From Methanobacteriota archaeon (GTDB lineage: Archaea > Methanobacteriota > Methanobacteria > Methanobacteriales > Methanobacteriaceae): a stretch of DNA of 5,853 bases. Shown here piece by piece: positions 1 to 5,284 of this stretch (position 1 is its first letter; each line of letters starts with the position of its first letter). Below the pieces are notes generated by a model. The model was not told the origin of the DNA. It was given only the letters and a program-made list of their open reading frames with translations, and searched no databases. The stretch lies in NCBI GenBank assembly GCA_023440975.1, contig JAEZRD010000082.1, positions 1 through 5,853 on the forward strand, read 5' to 3'. The position numbers and the translations under genes are program-made.

Positions 1-15
1 ATTTTATACCCCTCT
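1..15 (-). promoter_or_regulatory. Shine-Dalgarno site of a minus-strand gene just outside the window
   Basis: Read on the minus strand, bases 15-9 are AGAGGGG, the same heptamer that precedes the PAS gene at 3231. Only about 6-8 bases remain before the window edge, the usual distance to a start codon. The start of another minus-strand gene is therefore expected at or immediately left of base 1. The gene itself cannot be seen, so its product is unknown. Confidence 0.5.
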
Positions 16-60
16 TAAATATTTTTTTTTAACTTATAATTAAAATTAATTATGTTTTTA

Positions 61-70
61 TTATATAAAA
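61..70 (-). promoter_or_regulatory. TATA box (archaeal box A) for the gene left of the window
   Basis: The minus strand reads TTTTATATAA here and contains TTTATATA, the methanogen box A consensus. A start of transcription about 25 bases downstream would fall near base 40. That leaves a short leader of roughly 30-40 bases before the AGAGGGG site at 15-9. The box is nearly palindromic and lies in very AT-rich DNA, so a chance match is possible; its spacing to the SD is what supports it. Confidence 0.4.
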
Positions 71-248
71 TAGTTTCTATAATATGGAAGTAAAAAAAAT
101 TGATAAATTAGTTTAAGGATAATGTATAATTTTATCAATACAAATAAAAGAAGAACTAAAAATTATAAAAAGAAATTTCAAGATTTATATTAAAATAAAA
201 AAAAGAAGAAGTTTATTTGGGGAAAAAATAATAAAAATTTAGAAGAAA

Positions 249-275
249 CATAAAAAAATAATGTTTTATTTTTTA
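249..275 (-). terminator. A/T hairpin and U-tract ending the ABC transporter operon
   Basis: Bases 253-261 (AAAAAATAA) and 266-274 (TTATTTTTT) are perfect inverted repeats around a 4-base loop, overlapping the stop codon of the ATPase gene. On the minus strand the hairpin runs into seven consecutive T (258-252). Archaeal termination depends mainly on such U-tracts. A second minus-strand T8 run lies near 200 as a possible backup. The stem has no G/C pairs, so it would be weak. Confidence 0.4.
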
Positions 276-1018
276 GCTATTTCTTCTAAAGTATTATCCC
301 CAATAAGAGTTTTAGCAAATTCAGTTGCAGGATGATCTATAATATTTTCTGGAGTATCATATTGGTCGATTTGACCATCTTCCATAATAACTACCTTGTT
401 TCCTAAATGTATAGCTTCGTTTATATCGTGAGTGATAAATACTATAGTAACTCCAGTTTGCTCATGAATTGCTTTAATTTTCTTTTGAAGTTGTGTACGG
501 GTAATTGCATCAATTGCTCCAAACGGTTCATCCATTAAAAGGATTTCTGGTTCATTTGCCATTGCACGTGCAATTCCGACTCTTTGTTGTTGTCCACCAC
601 TTAATTGTTTAGGATAACGTTCCAAGTATTCTTCAGGTAAATCAACAAGTTTTAACCATTTTTGAACAGCTTTACGATCATATTCTTCATCTTTTTCCTT
701 ATAAAGATCAGGTACATAAAGAATATTATCACGAACAGTCATATGAGGGAATAATAAATTACCTTGAATACTGTAACCTATATGGCGTCTAAGAGTAATA
801 ATGTCTTCATTGGCAATATTTTTACCATTTACAAAAATTTCCCCCTTTTCTGGAGTGATTAAGCGATTGATAAGTTTTAGTGCTGTAGTTTTCCCACATC
901 CACTAGTTCCTATTATAACAACAAAATCGCCTTTTTCAATTTCTAGGTTGAAATTTTCAAGTACTACATCATCTCCATATGATTTAGTTACATTTTTAAA
1001 TTCTATTGCTGCAGTCAT
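266..1018 (-). CDS. osmoprotectant/quaternary-amine-type ABC transporter ATP-binding protein
   Basis: This 250-residue cytoplasmic ATPase drives the importer encoded with it. All ABC motifs are present: Walker A GTSGCGKTT (37-45), Q-loop glutamine 85 (SIQ), signature LSGGQ (139-143), Walker B ILLMDEP with catalytic Glu164, D-loop GAID (167-170) and switch His197. The Q-loop to signature region resembles the OpuCA/ProV (glycine betaine, carnitine, choline) branch. The protein stops soon after the ABC domain, so it lacks the paired CBS domains that sense ionic strength or nucleotides in many OpuCA proteins. The ATG at 1018 follows a strong SD (GGAGGT, 1032-1027, 8-base spacer) that starts on the TGA of the upstream permease gene. 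The 15-base gap implies one mRNA and probably coupled translation. Function as the ATPase is secure; the substrate is not visible in this subunit. Confidence 0.93.
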   Translation of the reverse strand: MTAAIEFKNVTKSYGDDVVLENFNLEIEKGDFVVIIGTSGCGKTTALKLINRLITPEKGEIFVNGKNIANEDIITLRRHIGYSIQGNLLFPHMTVRDNILYVPDLYKEKDEEYDRKAVQKWLKLVDLPEEYLERYPKQLSGGQQQRVGIARAMANEPEILLMDEPFGAIDAITRTQLQKKIKAIHEQTGVTIVFITHDINEAIHLGNKVVIMEDGQIDQYDTPENIIDHPATEFAKTLIGDNTLEEIAKK

Positions 1019-1024
1019 AAACTT

Positions 1025-1033
1025 CTACCTCCC
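1025..1033 (-). promoter_or_regulatory. Shine-Dalgarno site of the ATPase gene, fused to the permease stop codon
   Basis: The minus strand reads TGAGGGAGGTAG: the TGA stop of the permease gene (1036-1034) runs directly into GGGAGGT, 8 bases before the ATPase ATG. A ribosome ending on the first gene is already at the start site of the second, which favours coupled expression of the two subunits. Confidence 0.8.
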
Positions 1034-2602
1034 TCATATTAATCCTTTTCTAACTAAGAATTCATGCGCAACAGTACTTGGATCCTTATTTTCCACATCT
1101 ACTTCATAATTCATTTTACTAATATCATCTGCACTGATTTTTCCATTTAACTTCATCAATGTTTTATTTAGTTCTGGATGTTCCTGTATGGTTTGATCTC
1201 GTACAATAGTTCCAGCTTCATAAGATGGGAAGAATCCTTTGTCATCTTTTAAGATTGTGAGGTTAGTGTCTTGTAGTCTTCCGTCTGTAGTGTAAATGAG
1301 GATACAGTTTACTTTACCTTGTTGTAATGCATCATATTTTAACCCTACATCCAGGTTTGTTGTGGATTTGAAGTTGAATCCATATTTAGCACATAAATCC
1401 TTATATCCATCTCCAGATCTTTGGTAAAATCCAGGTTCTGCAGCGAATGTTATTTCTGGTGATACTTTTGCAAGGTCACTGTAAGTTTTAAGGTCATATT
1501 TTTGTGCTACTTCATTAGATACTGCTATTCCATAGGTATCGTCGAATCCATACATTCCTAAATAACTTTGGTTATAATGGGTTTTGTAATAGTTTTGTAA
1601 GATTGGGAATTCAGTTTCATTGTAGACACTTTTTCTGTTGAGTACTTGTGTCCAACTTACACCAGTATATTCAGGGTATAAATCAATGTCTCCTTTTACC
1701 ATTCCAGGTAATATGCTACTGGTTCCTCCACTAATACCGGTTTGTAAGTCTACATTTAATCCGGTATCATGTTCTATTAATTCTTTTAATATATTTCCCA
1801 TTACATATTCTTCTGTATAAGATTTACTTGCTATGTGTATAGTGTTTTCTTGGCTTTGTTCGTAAAAGACTGCGCTTACTCCACCAATTGCGATTATGAT
1901 TATGATTACTGTAGCGATTACTTTTTTGTTTAAGATTTTGCCACGGAAATGCATTTCTCTTTGGCTTTTTGGACGGTCATATTGTACGAATTTTTCAACT
2001 AAACTTAGGATGTAATCTACAACTAATGCTAATATTGCTATAAGTAGGGATCCTGCAACAGTTAATGTTATATTGTTTGTTGTTATTCCTTGGTAGATTG
2101 CAACCCCTAATCCTCCAGATCCTATGAATGCTGCAATACCTCCGAGTGCAATGGTCATTACTACCATGGTTCGTATTGAACTCATGATTTCTGGTCTTGC
2201 TAGTGGTAGTTTGATTTTACGTAGTATTTGATTTTTGGTACTACCCATTCCTTCTGCAGCTTCTATTATATTAGGGTCGATATTTACGATTCCTGTGTGT
2301 GTTCCTCTTACCATTGGTAGTAATGCGTAGATGATTAATGCTACTATTGCATTTACATCTCCTATTCCACATATTGGTATCAGGAACCCGAATAATGCGA
2401 TGGATGGAATTGTGTAAACGAAGTTGACTACTGCTAGTATCCATTTGTTTTTTGGATATTCTGCTATTATTACTCCGATTATTAGTCCTAGAACTATTGC
2501 AACAACTATTGCTATTAATGTTATTTCTAAGTGTTGAAGGGTTAGTGTTAAAAACCAATCACTTTGGGTGTATAATAGGTTGAATATGTCGTTTAAAAAC
2601 AT
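1034..2602 (-). CDS. fused ABC transporter permease and substrate-binding protein (osmoprotectant/OpuC family)
   Basis: This 522-residue protein joins two importer parts. Residues about 17-205 form the permease, with five hydrophobic segments (roughly 20-48, 54-79, 84-100, 144-172, 178-202) and the ATPase-coupling EAA loop (IEAAEGMGSTKNQILRKIKLP, starting at residue 113). A further membrane helix (228-247) then carries the chain outside, followed by an OpuAC-type substrate-binding domain (about 254-522). Family-typical stretches there are SKSYTEEY (259-266), DIDLYPEYTG (305-314) and the later YTTDGR. There is no lipobox, because the domain is anchored by fusion. Such fusions are known for quaternary-amine importers and for the ergothioneine importer EgtU; the sequence alone does not decide among betaine, choline, carnitine or ergothioneine. 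I start at the ATG at 2602, which has GGAGG (2613-2609) 6 bases upstream. An in-frame GTG at 2659 would add 19 polar residues, has no SD and lies in the palindrome. Confidence 0.9.
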   Translation of the reverse strand: MFLNDIFNLLYTQSDWFLTLTLQHLEITLIAIVVAIVLGLIIGVIIAEYPKNKWILAVVNFVYTIPSIALFGFLIPICGIGDVNAIVALIIYALLPMVRGTHTGIVNIDPNIIEAAEGMGSTKNQILRKIKLPLARPEIMSSIRTMVVMTIALGGIAAFIGSGGLGVAIYQGITTNNITLTVAGSLLIAILALVVDYILSLVEKFVQYDRPKSQREMHFRGKILNKKVIATVIIIIIAIGGVSAVFYEQSQENTIHIASKSYTEEYVMGNILKELIEHDTGLNVDLQTGISGGTSSILPGMVKGDIDLYPEYTGVSWTQVLNRKSVYNETEFPILQNYYKTHYNQSYLGMYGFDDTYGIAVSNEVAQKYDLKTYSDLAKVSPEITFAAEPGFYQRSGDGYKDLCAKYGFNFKSTTNLDVGLKYDALQQGKVNCILIYTTDGRLQDTNLTILKDDKGFFPSYEAGTIVRDQTIQEHPELNKTLMKLNGKISADDISKMNYEVDVENKDPSTVAHEFLVRKGLI

Positions 2603-2614
2603 TCTATTCCTCCT
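2603..2614 (-). promoter_or_regulatory. Shine-Dalgarno site that fixes the permease start
   Basis: The minus strand reads AGGAGG at 2614-2609, followed by a 6-base spacer and ATG at 2602. This strong match decides the start in favour of 2602 over the longer in-frame GTG at 2659. Confidence 0.8.
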
Positions 2615-2642
2615 TTTAGTTTGTTTTTTGGAATTTTGATTA

Positions 2643-2690
2643 AAAATTATAATATCCACTGACTAATAGTCAATGTTTTTGTATAAAAAA
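2643..2690 (-). promoter_or_regulatory. probable promoter region of the ABC operon
   Basis: Two TATA-like boxes lie on the minus strand upstream of the permease gene. One is TTTTTTATAC near 2690-2681, which predicts a transcript start near 2657 and a leader of about 55 bases. The other is ATTATAAT near 2652-2645, which predicts a start near 2623 and a leader of about 20 bases. Neither is a perfect box A, and I cannot choose between them from sequence. The palindrome at 2657-2675 sits between the two, so a protein bound there would cover the promoter in either case. Confidence 0.35.
2657..2675. promoter_or_regulatory. near-perfect palindrome, candidate operator of the ABC operon
   Basis: Bases 2660-2672 (TGACTAATAGTCA) are a perfect palindrome around a central A. 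The flanks CA (2657-2658) and TG (2674-2675) extend the symmetry after one mismatch. It lies 55-73 bases upstream of the permease ATG, between the two candidate TATA boxes. It contains several C and G in DNA that otherwise has hardly any, so it is not a by-product of A/T richness. I do not recognise it as a known archaeal site: it does not match the NrpR, TrpY or MsvR motifs I know. Confidence 0.45.
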
Positions 2691-3180
2691 ATGAGTATTT
2701 TAAAAAAAACCTTTTATCATAAAAATTTTTTCTTTTGAAATGTTATACATTAAACAATCACTTAAATTAAATTAATATTTAAAAAACTTATTAAATAATT
2801 TAAATTTTTTCTATTAATCAATATAAATTTATAATTAACAATGTTAATTTTATCTTTAAACTTATATAAAACTACCTATAAAATCCAAGCCATAACAGCA
2901 TTCAAAATCAACTAAAAAAAATAAATAAACAACAAAAAAGTATAAAAACAAAAAACACTCAAAAAAATCAAATTCCAAGATATTTAAATTAAAATAAACA
3001 TAATACAAGATTAAATATAAAATTATATGAAAATAACGAATTAATCCTAAAAATAATAATAAGAAAAAAAATAAAAATAAAACTTAAAGCTAAATAAACA
3101 GTATAACATTAAATTTAAAAAAATCAAATAAATAACATAAAATACTCCCCTATTTCCAATATTCAATTTTAATATTAAAA
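2676..3180. other. gene-free, extremely AT-rich intergenic DNA
   Basis: No open frame with a usable ribosome site was found on either strand here; the longest plus-strand frame considered (ATG at 2841, 24 codons) has no SD. From about 2880 to 3130 the plus strand is mostly A with some C and very few G. A box A-like TTATATAAA occurs at 2862-2870, which also reads as TTTATATAAG on the minus strand, but nothing recognisable lies downstream. There is no G/C-rich island that would suggest a tRNA or structured RNA. The region does contain a 29-base copy of part of the PAS gene (see the repeat at 3017-3045). It may be the remains of lost genes. Confidence 0.5.
3017..3045 (+). repeat. 29-base direct repeat, intergenic copy
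   Basis: Bases 3017-3045 are identical to 4109-4137 inside the PAS gene, 1092 bases downstream. They begin ATAAAATTATATG and end AACGAATTAAT. In the gene the segment encodes IKLYENNELI; the same frame here reads IKLYENNELI and then runs to a stop within about 20 codons. The match stops sharply on both sides. A 29-base exact match including CG is not expected from A/T bias alone, so I read it as a duplicated fragment. Confidence 0.7.
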
Positions 3181-3190
3181 ATTATAAATA
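3176..3190 (+). promoter_or_regulatory. possible TATA box of the PAS gene
   Basis: TTATAAATA at 3182-3190 follows an A-run that could serve as the BRE. A transcript start near 3212 would give a leader of about 35 bases carrying the SD at 3231-3237. TATA-like words are common in DNA this AT-rich (another, AATTATAAGT, is at 3210-3219), so this is a best guess. Confidence 0.35.
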
Positions 3191-3230
3191 CTATTATTAT
3201 TAAATAAATAATTATAAGTATTATAAGATA

Positions 3231-3237
3231 AGAGGGG
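3231..3237 (+). promoter_or_regulatory. Shine-Dalgarno site that fixes a TTG start for the PAS gene
   Basis: AGAGGGG lies 8 bases before TTG at 3246, and no ATG is available in this frame near it. The spacing and strength of the SD make the TTG start credible. The same heptamer occurs at the left edge of the window on the other strand. Confidence 0.65.
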
Positions 3238-3245
3238 AATTATTT

Positions 3246-3881
3246 TTGAATATAAATAACATTTTCACAGAAACTTTTTTTAAACAAAACCTTAATAAAT
3301 TCCAAAATTATGATGAAAATTCTTACCTTATAACATTTGTGGATGACAATGATGATATAATAAATTTCATCACATTTAAAAAAGAAGAATTCTTTAAAGA
3401 CACAAAACCCATAACTAATGAAAGTAAAGTTTCAATTACAAGCCTAACAGACCTTATTAGCTCATTAGAATATGGAGTAGATATACTCATGCCAATTAAT
3501 GAAGGAGATGATTTTTACATTATAGATCCTACATTAATATCAAAGAAATTATTCTACAATTTAGGTTTTAAAAATCTTGAATCAATATTATATAAACCAT
3601 TCAGTAAAATTTTCCCAAAATTAAATGAATTAAGTGCTGTAAACCTTTTCTCAAGAGGATATAAAAATAATGAAAAATTATCCCTTAAATTAATGTTATT
3701 CTCAAATAAAACCCTACTTTATAGTGTTAAATATGGTCTTAGACGCTATGAAGATTACTTATTCATTATAAGTTATGAAAGCACTAACTTAGATTATACT
3801 AGAAAAAGAGAACATGAACTTTTCAATGAATCTATAATACCATTACTTATAATTTTAAAACAAATACCTACAGTAAAGTAG
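3246..3881 (+). CDS. segment 1 of the multi-PAS gene: N-terminal PAS-like domain
   Basis: This 211-codon frame begins at a TTG with AGAGGGG 8 bases upstream and ends at TAG 3879-3881. Residues 1-60 are charged and not recognised. Residues about 66-183 (SLTDLISSLEYGVDI to YLFIISYESTNLD) have the size and layout of a PAS domain: an N-terminal helix, a hydrophobic strand pair, and a final strand of the type that ends in DVTEE in the later units. A charged linker (TRKREHELFNE, 185-195) follows. The last 15 or so residues (LLIILKQIPTVK) do not resemble the rest and are probably out-of-frame reading beyond the frameshift. If the frame were intact, this would be the start of a protein exceeding 860 residues. 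No cofactor-binding residues can be assigned. Confidence 0.55.
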   Translation: MNINNIFTETFFKQNLNKFQNYDENSYLITFVDDNDDIINFITFKKEEFFKDTKPITNESKVSITSLTDLISSLEYGVDILMPINEGDDFYIIDPTLISKKLFYNLGFKNLESILYKPFSKIFPKLNELSAVNLFSRGYKNNEKLSLKLMLFSNKTLLYSVKYGLRRYEDYLFIISYESTNLDYTRKREHELFNESIIPLLIILKQIPTVK

Positions 3882-5284
3882 AAAAAGAAGATTTATCCAC
3901 AATATTTGATAAAATAGATTCAGGAATAACTATTTTAAAATACATATCAGAAAAAGACGATTATCAAATTTTATACACCAATAACATTTTTTGGAAAGAC
4001 TTCGACACCAAACTACACGAAAACCTACCAGGATGCTTATTCAATGAAGTACTATCCAAAATAAACAAAGATAAAAAAATACACATACAAAATAATAGTA
4101 ATGCCTACATAAAATTATATGAAAATAACGAATTAATAAAAGCATGGCAACAAAAAACTTTTAAAGAAAACGGACTAATCTACTTAACAATATCTGATAA
4201 AACCTACTATTATTTATCAAACAAAGAAATCAGCAAATATAATGATAAAAACTTATTCCAAAAATTTAAAGACTTAATAATTAACATTGCTGATTATAGT
4301 AGCACTGGATACACAATTAAAACCAATGAAGGATTCTACTGGACAAATCAAATAAACCAAATGTTAGAATTAGATTCAACAGAAAAAATCAATTTTTCAA
4401 AAGAAAATATAATATACCAATATGCAACCACAGAAAGCATTAATAAAATAAAAAAAACATTACAAAAAGTAGGATTTGAAAAACCTCAAATAGTTGAGTA
4501 TGAAGTAAAAACCCCTAATAAAAATACTAAATATTTCAGATCATACATACAAGAAGTACAAAGATATAATGAAACATATGAAGTAAGTTATACTCATGAT
4601 ATAACTGAAGAATACCAATCCAAAATAGAATCAACTAACCTACAAGAAAACATTAACCGAATAATGGATTTCAGTAAAATTTGTATTACAACCTATGAAA
4701 ACGGAAAACATACTTACACTTCAGGAATATATGATATATTAGAAATAGACAAGCCTGAAGATTACCCAAATAATGAAATAATAAAAAATTTAATGTATGA
4801 AAAAGATCAAGAAAAACTTAATAAACTATTTGAAAATGTAAGCCCAGAAAATCCAGAATTTTATATAACATGTAAATATAATAGTGGAAAAAATAATATA
4901 ATATGCCTTTCAGGATATAATAAAGCATTTTTCACAGAAAAAGGAGAATTAATTCGTATAGTAGCTATATTACAAGATGTAACTGAAGAAATATTAGCTA
5001 AAAATGATGCATTAAGATTAACTGAAGATTTTAATATTATTCAACATCAAAGTAAAATTGCCTTATGTGAATTTGAGGATGGTAAATATTATTTCACTCC
5101 AGAAACTTATAATATTACCAAAGTAAACCCTGAGGATTATCCTGATACTGTAGATATAGTGTCTCGTCAAATTGTGCCAGAGGATCGTGCGAGATGGAGA
5201 GAAGCTTTAAATTTAAGTCCACAAAAACCTGAAGATGAAGTTTCTTATCGTATAATAAATGCTCAAAATGAATTAAGATATTAA
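3830..5284 (+). CDS. segment 2 of the multi-PAS gene: four PAS-like units
   Basis: This frame is open from 3830 (just after a TGA at 3827-3829) to TAA 5282-5284. It has no start with an SD, and the first long Met-bounded part begins at 4361, so it is read here as the continuation of segment 1. It contains a PAS-like unit at about 3890-4225 (DLSTIFDKIDSGITILKY to TISDKT) and one at about 4255-4612 that ends in THDITEE. The repeat-array unit A starts near 4661 (DFSKICITTYENG) and ends QDVTEEILAK, and unit B follows (HQSKIALCEFEDGKYYF) and is cut before its last strands. Unit A has the classic C-terminal PAS pattern GYNKAFFTEKGELIRIVAIL. The segment stops at NELRY exactly where the other units continue with YNKA-type sequence, so the stop is a frameshift and not a natural end. 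Confidence 0.55.
   Translation: MYNTITYNFKTNTYSKVEKEDLSTIFDKIDSGITILKYISEKDDYQILYTNNIFWKDFDTKLHENLPGCLFNEVLSKINKDKKIHIQNNSNAYIKLYENNELIKAWQQKTFKENGLIYLTISDKTYYYLSNKEISKYNDKNLFQKFKDLIINIADYSSTGYTIKTNEGFYWTNQINQMLELDSTEKINFSKENIIYQYATTESINKIKKTLQKVGFEKPQIVEYEVKTPNKNTKYFRSYIQEVQRYNETYEVSYTHDITEEYQSKIESTNLQENINRIMDFSKICITTYENGKHTYTSGIYDILEIDKPEDYPNNEIIKNLMYEKDQEKLNKLFENVSPENPEFYITCKYNSGKNNIICLSGYNKAFFTEKGELIRIVAILQDVTEEILAKNDALRLTEDFNIIQHQSKIALCEFEDGKYYFTPETYNITKVNPEDYPDTVDIVSRQIVPEDRARWREALNLSPQKPEDEVSYRIINAQNELRY
4109..4137 (+). repeat. 29-base direct repeat, copy inside the PAS gene
   Basis: This is identical to 3017-3045. Here it is part of an open frame (IKLYENNELI, followed by KAW), so this copy is probably the source and the intergenic copy the relic. 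Confidence 0.7.

Noticed and set aside
801..1109. Plus-strand open frame of about 100 codons
   Set aside because: It lies opposite the ATPase and permease genes, has no SD, and reads as low-complexity antisense of well-conserved ABC motifs.
1638..1820. Plus-strand open frame of 60 codons
   Set aside because: It lies entirely opposite the substrate-binding domain, with no ribosome site or recognisable sequence.
2271..2558. Second minus-strand open frame of 95 codons
   Set aside because: It lies inside the permease gene in another frame; its Asn/Ser/Arg-rich product is typical of out-of-frame reading.
2603..2659. Longer permease start at GTG 2659
   Set aside because: It adds 19 polar residues, has no SD, and overlaps the palindrome, while ATG 2602 has GGAGG at ideal spacing.
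2841..2915. 24-codon plus-strand frame starting at ATG
   Set aside because: It has no SD, is very short, and has no recognisable sequence; length fits chance.
3136..3151. Minus-strand SD-like AGGGGAG followed 6 bases later by ATG
   Set aside because: The frame stops after four codons. It could be a remnant of a lost divergent gene, but nothing supports a gene now.
2680..3245. CRISPR array, tRNA or structured RNA in the long intergenic region
   Set aside because: There are no regularly spaced repeats and no G/C-rich island or cloverleaf; only A/T-rich DNA and one isolated repeat copy.
4361..5284. Independent protein starting at ATG 4361
   Set aside because: The frame is open far upstream to 3830 with PAS-like sequence, and no SD precedes the ATG.
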